32,323 nt of DNA. It comes from an uncultured Myxococcales bacterium. GTDB lineage: Bacteria; Myxococcota_A; Polyangia; Nannocystales; Nannocystaceae. Location of the stretch: NCBI GenBank assembly GCA_902826865.1, contig CADEGN010000066.1, positions 1-32,323 on the forward strand. Reading direction: 5' to 3'. A program made the position numbers and the translations under genes. This document shows, piece after piece, positions 17,561-24,565 of the stretch; within the stretch, counting starts at the first letter, position 1; each line of letters starts with the position of its first letter. The notes below the pieces were generated by a model, which was not told where the DNA came from, did no database searches, and saw only the letters and a program-made list of their open reading frames with translations.

Positions 17561-19141
17561 ATGACCCGCGACACCTCGACCCACGACGGCTTGCTTGATG
17601 GCGACGACACGCGTGTTCGTGTCGCGCTCGATGGCGATGACGATGGCCGCGCGAGCATCCCGTCGGGGACGTTTCGAAAGATCGGCTCCGGGATGGTGAC
17701 TCTGGTCGCGGCGGTGCTCGCCAGCTACGTGGTGCCGCAGCTGCACTTCGCGCGCCCGTGGGTCCGCGGCGAGCCACCGCCCTTCTGGAACGTCACGGCC
17801 CGCGAGTTTGGCGGCGATGGCGAGGCGCTTGCGGCCCAGGGGGAGGCGGCGGTCGTTGCCGAGGAACTCGCGCACCGGGTGCTGCTGGAGGACGACGCTG
17901 ACGTCGCGCCGATCGCCGACCGGGTTGTGGTCGTGCCGTCTGCAGACGATCGCCTGCCGGCGTATGTGGCGAAGCCCGGCGACGACGAGAGTCCGGTCCA
18001 GGCCCTCGAGCTGCCCAGTGACTCAACGCTTGATCGCTTCTATGCCCGACTCGCTCGCACGGACGTGGGCCACGCCGGCGCCGTCACGCGGGTGATCCAG
18101 TGGGGCGACTCGGTGATCGCCGCTGATCACATCACGTCGGCGGTGCGGGCCAAGATGCAGCAGCGCTTCGGCGATGCCGGCCACGGCTTTCACCTCCTGG
18201 CCAAGCCCAACGCTAGCTACGTACACAAAGGCATCGAGTTTTCCGGCGGGGATGACTGGAGTCGCTGCTACATCATCAACAAATGCAAAGATGACGGGCG
18301 CTACGGTCTTGGCGGTACCACGGTCTGGTCGTCAGGCGGAGCGCAGAGCCGGTTCGCGACTACCAACGACACCCCGAACGGTCGCAAGGCTTCGCGGCTC
18401 GAGCTGTGGTACCTCCCGGATCCACACGGCGGAAATGTTCGCGTGCGCGTGGACGACGACCCGCCGATGGTGATTTCCACGCGGGCCGAGACCGCGGGCG
18501 ACGGCTGGCATGTTGTTGACGTCCCCGACGGGCCCCATCGCTTCGACGTACGAGCGGCCGGCGGCGGAAGAGTGCGGCTCTATGGCGTCGTTCTCGAGCG
18601 CAGCGTGCCGGGCGTTGTTTGGGACGGCATGGCTCAGCTCGGTGCGTTTACGAGTCGCATGCTCTACTTTGATCCGGCGCACATTCGCGAGCAGATCGCC
18701 CACCGCGATGCTGCGCTTCTCGTCTTTGCGTTTGGCGGCAACGACCTACTGCTCGATGACAACCGACTCGACGAATATCGCGACACGTTCGCGCGGATGC
18801 TCGATCGCTTTCGCGACCTGACCGACCCGCCCGATTGTTTGGTGATGTCGCCCGTCGACCACGGAATTCGCGAGGCGCAGCGCGTCAGGAGCAACCCGAT
18901 GGTTGCCAAGATCACCGCGATCCAGCGCGAAGTGGCGTTCGCGAAGGGTTGTGCGTTTTTCGACTCGCACGCGGCGATGGGCGGGGATGGGGCGGTGGCG
19001 CGATGGCGCAGGAGCAACCCGCCGCTCATCAGCGGGGATCTGGCGCATCTTACCGACGCGGGCCAGAAGGTGATGGGACACATGCTCTACACCGCGCTCA
19101 TCCAGCGATACGTCGACTACCGACGTCGCACCGATCGCTAA
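17561..19141 (+). CDS. Membrane-anchored SGNH/GDSL hydrolase, partner of the MBOAT acyltransferase
   Basis: A 526-aa protein with an acidic cytoplasmic N-terminus of about 40 residues, one transmembrane helix (about 43-60) and a large extracytoplasmic part. The SGNH blocks are complete: GDS with nucleophile Ser184 in QWGDSVIAADH, a Gly in block II near GMAQLG (356-361), FGGND with Asn394, and DLAHLT with Asp493 and His496. A segment of about 130 residues with beta-sandwich character (about 225-350, including SRLELWYLP and NVRVRVDDDPP) is inserted between blocks I and II and may bind the polymer. By analogy with PatB or AlgX-type partners of MBOAT proteins it would transfer acetyl groups to, or remove them from, a periplasmic polysaccharide. 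Transferase versus esterase cannot be told by eye. It lies 9 bp downstream of the MBOAT gene, almost certainly in the same operon. Confidence 0.9.
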   Translation: MTRDTSTHDGLLDGDDTRVRVALDGDDDGRASIPSGTFRKIGSGMVTLVAAVLASYVVPQLHFARPWVRGEPPPFWNVTAREFGGDGEALAAQGEAAVVAEELAHRVLLEDDADVAPIADRVVVVPSADDRLPAYVAKPGDDESPVQALELPSDSTLDRFYARLARTDVGHAGAVTRVIQWGDSVIAADHITSAVRAKMQQRFGDAGHGFHLLAKPNASYVHKGIEFSGGDDWSRCYIINKCKDDGRYGLGGTTVWSSGGAQSRFATTNDTPNGRKASRLELWYLPDPHGGNVRVRVDDDPPMVISTRAETAGDGWHVVDVPDGPHRFDVRAAGGGRVRLYGVVLERSVPGVVWDGMAQLGAFTSRMLYFDPAHIREQIAHRDAALLVFAFGGNDLLLDDNRLDEYRDTFARMLDRFRDLTDPPDCLVMSPVDHGIREAQRVRSNPMVAKITAIQREVAFAKGCAFFDSHAAMGGDGAVARWRRSNPPLISGDLAHLTDAGQKVMGHMLYTALIQRYVDYRRRTDR

Positions 19142-19187
19142 CCTGCCGTCCTGAGGGGCTCGCCCGAGGGATCGCCCCGGCGCGGCG

Positions 19188-19871
19188 TCACGCGTCGTCG
19201 AGGAGGTTCCGGCAAGTTGGCGAGGGCTCGACGTCGCGCGCGTCTTTCATGGTGCCGAGCAAGCGGTCGCCGAGGTGCATCGTCACGCCCATCCAGAAGT
19301 GCTCGTTCTTGAAGTGATGCAGGCGATGGTGCTTCCAGATCGCCTTGTACCAGCGCCCACGCGGTCGATAGCTCGTGTGGCACAGATAGTGGATCCACTC
19401 GTAGGTGAGTCCGGCCATGAGTGACCCACCGATCGCAGTAACCACGAGACCGGGCGTCGGAAGCAGCAACCACGCGCCCACGGCCAGCAGGGTGAAACCG
19501 ATCGCGCCGCTCGACTTGGGGATGAGCCAAAATCGTGGATCATGCGGCGCCTCGTGGTGCGCACGATGGGCCTTCGCCATGTGGAGGTCGATATCGACGC
19601 CGAGGACGCGGCGTGGACGAAAGTGGAGGAGGTAGACGTGGATGAGCCACTCGGAGAAGGGCTCAATCGCGACGAGCGCGGCAAGTACCACCAGGTCCCA
19701 GGCGCTGAAGCCTCCGAAGTGGATCCGCAGGCCGGCAGCGACGACGATTCCTAACGCCAATGCATGGGCCGTCGGTTGTCGCGTGAAGATCGCGAACGCC
19801 TTGCCCAAGCCCAACCCTGGCGCGCGTGGGTCTCCGGCGTCGCTGACAAAGGTGACCTTCCACGGGATCAT
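19188..19871 (-). CDS. Fatty-acid hydroxylase/sterol desaturase superfamily di-iron membrane enzyme
   Basis: A 227-aa membrane protein with the histidine clusters of the superfamily: HVYLLH (78-83), HRAHH (102-106), HYLCH (161-165) and HHRLHH (181-186). These bind the di-iron centre that uses O2 to hydroxylate or desaturate a lipid. Hydrophobic segments at about 37-50, 58-75, 122-137 and 141-155 carry the clusters to the cytoplasmic face. The ATG overlaps the stop of the upstream regulator gene by 4 bp (ATGA at 19868-19871), so the two are translationally coupled. Because the regulator is a FadR-type protein, a fatty acid or acyl-lipid substrate is more likely than a sterol; this is inference. 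The gene converges on the SGNH gene with 46 bp between stop codons, and those 46 bp hold only short GC-rich pairings. Confidence 0.9.
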   Translation of the reverse strand: MIPWKVTFVSDAGDPRAPGLGLGKAFAIFTRQPTAHALALGIVVAAGLRIHFGGFSAWDLVVLAALVAIEPFSEWLIHVYLLHFRPRRVLGVDIDLHMAKAHRAHHEAPHDPRFWLIPKSSGAIGFTLLAVGAWLLLPTPGLVVTAIGGSLMAGLTYEWIHYLCHTSYRPRGRWYKAIWKHHRLHHFKNEHFWMGVTMHLGDRLLGTMKDARDVEPSPTCRNLLDDA

Positions 19872-20635
19872 GACGCGGCTCCGTTCCCGCGCGGGTCGCG
19901 GCGATCCGCCGCCCGCAGCGTTTCGATGAGTGCAAGCACGCTCGCGGTGCCGTGCTCGATCAGGGCGGCCGCGGCCTTGCGTGCGCCGCCCTCGTCGCGA
20001 CGGACGATCGCGTCGACGATCGCTTTCATCCGGGCGAGATCGCGGTTCTCGTCGGCCATTACATGGACCAGCGCGACACGAATCTTGTCGTAGGTTGTCC
20101 GCAGCGTGTTGAATGCGAGCTCGTAGGCGATGTTGTCGGAGCCGCGAACAAGCTCGTCCCAGAACTGCAGGGACAACTCCTGCAATCGATCAAGGTCGGC
20201 GGCTTGGTTCGCAATTGCGAGCTCGGCCAAGAGTCGCCGCAGGTGTGCGATAAGGTCGGCATCGGCTCTGCGCGCGCACAGGCGAGCGACGTCCGGTGCG
20301 AGTGCGGCACGGATTTCCATCAGGCTACGCGCGGCGTCGAGATCCACCGTGCCGTCGGAAAGGAACAGGAGGTGACCGAGAAGGTCGAGTCCGGCGGTCC
20401 GCCGGAAGTCGAGCACTCGCGTCGCACCCCCTTGGGCGATGGCGACGAGCCCAGCCTGTGCCAGCCGGCGCAACGCTTCGCGCAACGCCCCACGGTTGAC
20501 GCCTAGCGTTTCGCAAAGCTCGCGCTCGGCGGGCAGCGTGATGCCAGGCGGCATCCGCCCGTGCACGATTTCCTGGGAGAGCTGCTCGAAGACCTCGTCG
20601 GAGAGGGTCCGCTTGGCGATGCGCTGCAAGGCCAC
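19868..20635 (-). CDS. FadR-subfamily GntR transcriptional regulator
   Basis: A 255-aa regulator. Residues 10-75 are a GntR winged helix-turn-helix (LSDEVFEQLSQEIVHGRMPPG, in part, then LPAERELCETLGVNRGALREALRRL). Residues 100-240 form an all-helical FCD-type effector domain (DAARSLMEIRAALAPDVARLC, in part). Start is the GTG at 20633-20635; no other start gives a complete N-terminal helix. It is the first gene of a two-gene unit with the fatty-acid hydroxylase, overlapping by 4 bp. A FadR-like site lies 34-50 bp upstream of the start codon and overlaps a TTGACG hexamer, so autoregulation is likely. The effector, perhaps an acyl-CoA or fatty acid, is inferred from the neighbour and not visible in the sequence. 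Confidence 0.92.
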   Translation of the reverse strand: MALQRIAKRTLSDEVFEQLSQEIVHGRMPPGITLPAERELCETLGVNRGALREALRRLAQAGLVAIAQGGATRVLDFRRTAGLDLLGHLLFLSDGTVDLDAARSLMEIRAALAPDVARLCARRADADLIAHLRRLLAELAIANQAADLDRLQELSLQFWDELVRGSDNIAYELAFNTLRTTYDKIRVALVHVMADENRDLARMKAIVDAIVRRDEGGARKAAAALIEHGTASVLALIETLRAADRRDPRGNGAAS

Positions 20636-20640
20636 ACCTG

Positions 20641-20665
20641 GAGCATGCCATCAGGGGGCATGCTC
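20641..20665. promoter_or_regulatory. Perfect inverted repeat just upstream of the gntR start
   Basis: Arms GAGCATGCC (20641-20649) and GGCATGCTC (20657-20665) are perfectly complementary over 9 bp around a 7-bp spacer. The element lies 6-30 bp before the GTG of the regulator. It covers the spacer and -10 region of the TTGACG promoter candidate, so it may be a second operator or form a hairpin in the leader. Confidence 0.45.
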
Positions 20666-20685
20666 GTCAACTGGTCATACTAGTT
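20665..20685 (-). promoter_or_regulatory. FadR-like operator overlapping a -35 element
   Basis: AACTGGTCATACTAGTT (20669-20685) contains TGGT-N3-ACTA, one base from the TGGT-N3-ACCA dyad recognised by FadR-subfamily GntR proteins. It is also the same length as, and close to, the E. coli FadR site. On the minus strand its edge forms TTGACG (20665-20670), a good -35 hexamer pointing at the regulator gene. The -10 candidate 17 bp further on (CATGCT) is weak. Binding here would occlude the promoter. Confidence 0.55.
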
Positions 20686-20911
20686 GGGCGCGCCCACCCC
20701 GCGGCGGCCGCGGTCGGCGGGCGCCGGCGCCGCCGTGACTGAGCACGCCAGGGCGCTCGGTCCCGATAAACAGCGGTTTTCGGCCTCTGTTCGGCCCGCG
20801 CGGGGACCGATTGCAAATTCGCGCCGAGGCCGGGTCGCCACGGCAACACTTGCACGAACTGGCCGATGGATCGAACCCCTTCGTTAGGACACCCTATCCG
20901 GCTGAGGATCC

Positions 20912-21328
20912 ATGGCCGACGACAATCGTCGTTTTTTCCGCGTGGTCGCCCGAGTCATCGCTGACACCGGGGCGAGGATGCAGCAGTTTCAGGGCGACCT
21001 GGTCCGACTGGCGATCGGCGACGACCACGAGATCGTCGTCTTCGGCGCGGGCGCGGGCGCGACCAGCACGCTACGCGAGCGGCTGCAGGAGTTCGTCGAT
21101 GGCCGCAGGAGTCGCCGAACGACGGTGATCATCGTCAGCGACGATGTGCGGGCGCAAGACGTTGCATGGGCCGCGCTGCCAGCCATCCAGCTCCGGCGAA
21201 CCGTTGAAGCGTTCGTGGTGAGTCGAAGCGGCACGGTTGCCGAGCCCCCGCGAGCTCTACGCTCGACGATTGGGCAGGCGCTGATCGAACGTGATGGTGA
21301 CGACACGATGCCCATCCGAGTCAGCTAA
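20912..21328 (+). CDS. Hypothetical protein, 138 aa
   Basis: I do not recognise this protein. The ATG has GAGG about 5 nt upstream. It is predicted soluble and mixed alpha/beta, with strands DHEIVVFGAG, TTVIIVSDD and VEAFVVSRS separated by Arg-rich helices, which suggests a small three-layer fold. There is no signal peptide, membrane helix or Cys. It is transcribed divergently from the GntR regulator, sharing a 276-bp intergenic region with it. It ends 9 bp before the convergent small gene at 21338-21643. A role linked to the regulator is possible only through the shared upstream region. Confidence 0.65.
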   Translation: MADDNRRFFRVVARVIADTGARMQQFQGDLVRLAIGDDHEIVVFGAGAGATSTLRERLQEFVDGRRSRRTTVIIVSDDVRAQDVAWAALPAIQLRRTVEAFVVSRSGTVAEPPRALRSTIGQALIERDGDDTMPIRVS

Positions 21329-21337
21329 CTTCGAGAC

Positions 21338-21643
21338 TCATCGGTCGTCGACGAGGGTCTCAAGCAGCGTGGTAACGCAGACCGGGTTGCGGAGCAGGTC
21401 GGCGAACGCATCCGCGAGTTCGAGGGTTCCGGCGCGCAACTCGCTCGTGCGCAGGGCGAGGCCGCCGCTGCGCGACCAAAGGGCCTCATCATCACTACTT
21501 CGCTCGAGTCGCTCGATCGAAGATGCCCCGATGACCACCACGCGGACATCGTCCTGCTTGACGCGGGCGGTGACTTCGCTCCAATCGTGGACTGTGCCGG
21601 AGGCGATCCACGGCGAGACGAGCACATGGATCCGCGCAGGCAT
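21338..21643 (-). CDS. Hypothetical small protein, 101 aa
   Basis: Unknown family. A GGAGG six nucleotides before the ATG makes this small frame credible. The protein is soluble, with strand patterns IHVLVSPWI and VRVVVIGAS and a helical, Leu-rich C-terminal half (LELADAFADLLRNPVCVTTLLETL, in part). It has no signal peptide or membrane segment. It lies 137 bp downstream of the double-FHA gene on the same strand, and that gap holds a 16-bp palindrome. Frames on the opposite strand across 21291-21983 are Ser/Arg-rich shadows. Confidence 0.6.
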   Translation of the reverse strand: MPARIHVLVSPWIASGTVHDWSEVTARVKQDDVRVVVIGASSIERLERSSDDEALWSRSGGLALRTSELRAGTLELADAFADLLRNPVCVTTLLETLVDDR

Positions 21644-21649
21644 GGGTCG

Positions 21650-21654
21650 CCTCC
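21650..21654 (-). promoter_or_regulatory. Strong ribosome binding site of the small gene at 21338-21643
   Basis: GGAGG on the minus strand, 6 nt before the ATG at 21641-21643. It is the best Shine-Dalgarno in this part of the window and the main support for the small gene. Confidence 0.65.
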
Positions 21655-21709
21655 GACGTCCGCGACGCCCGGTCGATTCGACCCAGGTGGATCGCGGTGT
21701 CTCACGCTA

Positions 21710-21725
21710 CGCGGTTGCAACCGCG
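21710..21725. promoter_or_regulatory. Perfect 16-bp palindrome in a short intergenic gap
   Basis: CGCGGTTGCAACCGCG is fully self-complementary. It lies 67-82 bp upstream of the small gene's ATG and 56 bp past the stop of the FHA gene. Its position fits an operator for the small gene. With no loop it is a poor terminator. Confidence 0.45.
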
Positions 21726-21780
21726 CTCCCGTGTTCCCGTCGTCGCCCACCGGCGCCTGTCACGCGCTCGACGCCGCAGA

Positions 21781-23052
21781 TCAGGCGAAGTCAACCCGGA
21801 CAATCGTGTGCCCCACCAGCAACTCGCTGCCGTAGGGCACTACATCCCCGCTACGAAGCCGCAGCCACGTCCCATGTTCGCTGCCGGCGTCTTCGATCAC
21901 CGCGCAGCCCCGCGGGCCTCTCGAAATTCGAGCGTGCCGATCCGCCAGGCAAGTGTCGTCGGGAAACTGCAGTTCGCCAGTGATGCGACCGAACGTGACC
22001 TGTGCGGCGTCCAGCGGGTGGCTTGCGCCGTGCTGGGTTTCGTCGAGCATGACATCGATGCGGCCCCAGTACCCCGCATCCGGGCTGCCCAGCGCCGGCG
22101 CCCGGCCGTTCGATGTCCGCGACTGGATGGAGGTGTAGCGCAACAACTGTTCGCCCGCGCGGATCTGGTCGCCTGATCGCACCGTCATCGGCCCGCTGAC
22201 GCGGATGAACACACCGTTGGTCGAATCGAAGTCCTGGATGAGTACACCGTCGGGCCGAAACTCGAGGGCCCCGTGCGCGGGGTCGACGTAGGGGTCGTAG
22301 CCAAACGGACCATTGCGTGAGCGGTCGATGAGGAGTTCACCGCCGAGCTCCCCGCGGAACTCGCCGTGATGCGGTCCCACGAGGTAGCGGCCAACGACTC
22401 GGATCCGCGGGGTGGCGAGCGCGGACGGAGCTTGGGCCGCGGGCGCCGACGAGGTGCCCGACGTTGCAGCGGCTTGATCTTGCGCCGGGACGCCGGCCAC
22501 CGGCGCAGACGCAGCAGGCGTCCCGGAGCGCATCTCGGGCAGCGGTACCGCGTGGAGCCGACCGGTGTCACGTGGGCCATCGGGCGGCTGGACAACCGGC
22601 GCCGGGGCTACCTCGGTGTTCGGCACGCGGAGAATGGGGTTCGGGACCACTTCGGTCGTGGTCGCTGGTGTCGAGATGATCGCCGGGGCCACGGGCGGCG
22701 GGACTCGAATGCCGAGCAGCGTGTGATCGCCATCTTCGGCGCGCGGCTGAGACACGCCGAAGTCGACCACGAGCGCCACCGGTGCCCGGGTCCCGCTCGG
22801 CACGTTGGGCATAGGATGCCGCCCCGGGGTCGCGGGTGCCGGGTCCGAATCAGTGCCGGTGATGGCGCTCGCTTGGAGCGATTCGGTCCCGCAACCCCGA
22901 GGCAGCGCGTCGGATTCCGTCGTCATGATCCGCGTCGGTCCGTCCTCCTCGAAGTCGACGTCGAACGCCACCTTCATCACGTTGGGCCAACTCTCCTGGC
23001 TGCGGACGGCGGCGGTGTCCATGCCCCAGGTTCCGAGCAACGCTTGTGCCAC
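21781..23052 (-). CDS. Double-FHA-domain protein with Pro/Ala-rich linker
   Basis: A 423-aa soluble protein. FHA domains bind phosphothreonine. FHA1 (about 217-310) keeps STNG at 277-280 and DPAHGAL at 257-263 but has IDRSRNG where a GR-S motif is usual. FHA2 (about 330-422) keeps FGR (354-356) and DRHARI, while the usual STNGT loop reads SEHGT (391-395). Residues 65-215 are a Pro/Ala/Thr-rich linker. The GTG at 23052 has AGGA 8 nt upstream; ATGs at 23022 and 22977 are alternative starts, the last giving MKVAFDVDFEEDGPT. The protein is a plausible reader of phosphorylation by the window's two kinases, which are not adjacent, so this is inference. It is divergent from the AsmA-like gene. Confidence 0.88.
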   Translation of the reverse strand: MAQALLGTWGMDTAAVRSQESWPNVMKVAFDVDFEEDGPTRIMTTESDALPRGCGTESLQASAITGTDSDPAPATPGRHPMPNVPSGTRAPVALVVDFGVSQPRAEDGDHTLLGIRVPPPVAPAIISTPATTTEVVPNPILRVPNTEVAPAPVVQPPDGPRDTGRLHAVPLPEMRSGTPAASAPVAGVPAQDQAAATSGTSSAPAAQAPSALATPRIRVVGRYLVGPHHGEFRGELGGELLIDRSRNGPFGYDPYVDPAHGALEFRPDGVLIQDFDSTNGVFIRVSGPMTVRSGDQIRAGEQLLRYTSIQSRTSNGRAPALGSPDAGYWGRIDVMLDETQHGASHPLDAAQVTFGRITGELQFPDDTCLADRHARISRGPRGCAVIEDAGSEHGTWLRLRSGDVVPYGSELLVGHTIVRVDFA

Positions 23053-23108
23053 GCGATTTTCCTGGCGCTATCGCATGTCTGCGCCGGCAGGGGATCCGAT
23101 TTGCTCGA

Positions 23109-23133
23109 GTTGGGCAGCGTGCGTCTGCCCAAC
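23109..23133. promoter_or_regulatory. Inverted repeat between the divergent FHA and AsmA-like genes
   Basis: Arms GTTGGGCAG (23109-23117) and CTGCCCAAC (23125-23133) match perfectly around a 7-bp spacer in the 139-bp divergent gap. The spacing is the same as in the element upstream of the GntR gene but the sequence differs. It is a candidate operator or leader hairpin; a terminator makes little sense between two diverging genes. Confidence 0.4.
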
Positions 23134-23191
23134 GCGGTCGCGGGGGGCCGCGTCTTTGCGGGTGGCACTTGGATCGCGCAGGCTTTCGCCA

Positions 23192-24523
23192 GTGCGCCGC
23201 CTGCTGTTCGTGGTGCTCGCGATCCTGGTCGGCGCCTCGCTCATCGGCGGTGGTGCATGGTTGTGGTGGCGCAGCGGGGATCCGCGCGAGCGCCTCGCCG
23301 CGCTCCTTTCTGAGTCTTTGGGTCGGCAGGTGGTGATCGGCGCCGTCGACGTCAACGGCGACGGTACGGTGGTCTTGCGCGACGTCGAAGTCGGCAATCC
23401 CCTGGCGTGGGACGGTGCTCCGATGTTCACCGCCGCGAGCATCGACATCGACGTGGCACTCGAGGAGCTTCTCGATCGCGAACTCGTCGGTCAGGTCGAG
23501 GCCACCGCGATCGACCTCCGCGTGATCAAGCAAGCCGGTAGCCTCAACCTCGCCGGTCTCGTCCCCCGACGCGCCGCTGGTGGCGACCCGATCGATCTGC
23601 ACCTCGCCGTCGTCATCCATGCCGCGCGTGTCACGTTGGACGACTTGGATCGCGATCACCACGCCGTGCTCGATGGCGTGGACCTCCGTGTGCTGCTGAG
23701 CAACCGCGACGGCTCGCGGGAGGCCCAGGCGAACGTCGAGATCGCCCGGATCGATCTGCACGCGCTCGCCATCGAGCAGGTGGCGTTTGTCGCGAGCGCC
23801 AGCAACGACAAGGTGGCGTTGTCGGAGTTGAGCGCACGTCTCGGGAAGTCCGGGCGCCTGCAAGGTGCAGGCGAGGTGTTCTTACGCGGCGAGCAGGGTT
23901 GGTCGTTTGATCTCGAGGCCACCGACGTCGACCTCGACGACGAAGTCCGTCCGGTCGTGGCGGCGTTTTATCCCCCGATCGCAAGCGGTGCCGATGCGAT
24001 CGGAGCCTCCGCACAGGTGGGCGCGCGTGTCAGCCTTGGTGGCACGGGGCTGCACTGGGAGCAGGTCAAGCCTTCGCTGGCCGGCCGCGGGCGGCTCGCA
24101 CTGGCGAATCTGCAGCTCCCCGCAACGTCCCTGCTGCTGGCGATCGCTGAGCTCGCCGGGCGCCCATCCGGGCCGTTCTCGTTGGAATCTGTCGCCGTTG
24201 AGTTCTCGTTGGCCAACGGGTGGATCGCCCTCGACCGAATCTCGGCGGACGAGCACACGGTTGCATTGCCGGTGACCGGTCGCGTGTCGCTGGCCGGGGA
24301 GCTAGACCTCAAGGTCGAGCTGATGCCGGCGGTGCGGGCATTTGGGGGAGGCGCCTATGCCAAGCTCGCGCAGATCACGACGTCGATTCCGGTGCGGGTG
24401 GGAGGAACGCTGGCCGCGCCGAAGCTGCGGCCTCCGTCCGCAGGCGACATCGGGTCCGGCCTGCTTGGGGGTGCGCTCACTCGCGCGCTGACGGCCGCCG
24501 ACTCCCCCGCCGATGGGGGGTAG
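23192..24523 (+). CDS. AsmA-family envelope protein
   Basis: A 443-aa protein starting at GTG, chosen because it places the N-terminal transmembrane anchor (about 4-24, LLFVVLAILVGASLIGGGAW) at the very start as in AsmA proteins. Upstream in-frame starts lie antisense to the FHA gene. After the anchor comes the AsmA pattern of a short helix and LGRQVVIGAVDV, then long beta-rich repeats (VVLRDVEVGNP, FTAASIDIDV, ATAIDLRVIKQAG). The C-terminal ITTSIPVRVGGTLAAPKLRP is the typical closing strand of the family. Known relatives (AsmA, YhdP, TamB) sit in the inner membrane and form periplasmic grooves linked to phospholipid transport and outer-membrane homeostasis. At 443 aa it is shorter than most, so a full bridge across the periplasm is unlikely. 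It is followed by the Sel1 lipoprotein gene after 42 bp. Confidence 0.85.
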   Translation: MRRLLFVVLAILVGASLIGGGAWLWWRSGDPRERLAALLSESLGRQVVIGAVDVNGDGTVVLRDVEVGNPLAWDGAPMFTAASIDIDVALEELLDRELVGQVEATAIDLRVIKQAGSLNLAGLVPRRAAGGDPIDLHLAVVIHAARVTLDDLDRDHHAVLDGVDLRVLLSNRDGSREAQANVEIARIDLHALAIEQVAFVASASNDKVALSELSARLGKSGRLQGAGEVFLRGEQGWSFDLEATDVDLDDEVRPVVAAFYPPIASGADAIGASAQVGARVSLGGTGLHWEQVKPSLAGRGRLALANLQLPATSLLLAIAELAGRPSGPFSLESVAVEFSLANGWIALDRISADEHTVALPVTGRVSLAGELDLKVELMPAVRAFGGGAYAKLAQITTSIPVRVGGTLAAPKLRPPSAGDIGSGLLGGALTRALTAADSPADGG

Positions 24524-24565
24524 ATTGGAGGCCGGATAGGAGAACGGCCGCGGGCGCCCGAGCGT

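Noticed and set aside
20865..20911. tRNA-like sequence (GGATCGAACCCC and GTTAGGACACC)
   Set aside because: The T-arm-like segment has no complementary 3' stem and no acceptor stem can be formed on either strand. The stretch is directly followed by the ATG of a gene.
21291..21983. Plus-strand open frame of 230 codons
   Set aside because: Ser/Arg/Pro-rich shadow antisense to the small gene with the GGAGG site and to the FHA2 coding region.
23163..23178. Sigma-54-like promoter TGGCAC-N5-TCGCG
   Set aside because: The -12 half is wrong (TTGCW expected) and the site is only about 15-30 bp from the start codon.
22805..23191. N-terminal extension of the AsmA-like gene
   Set aside because: It is antisense to the start of the FHA gene and would bury the membrane anchor in the middle of the protein.
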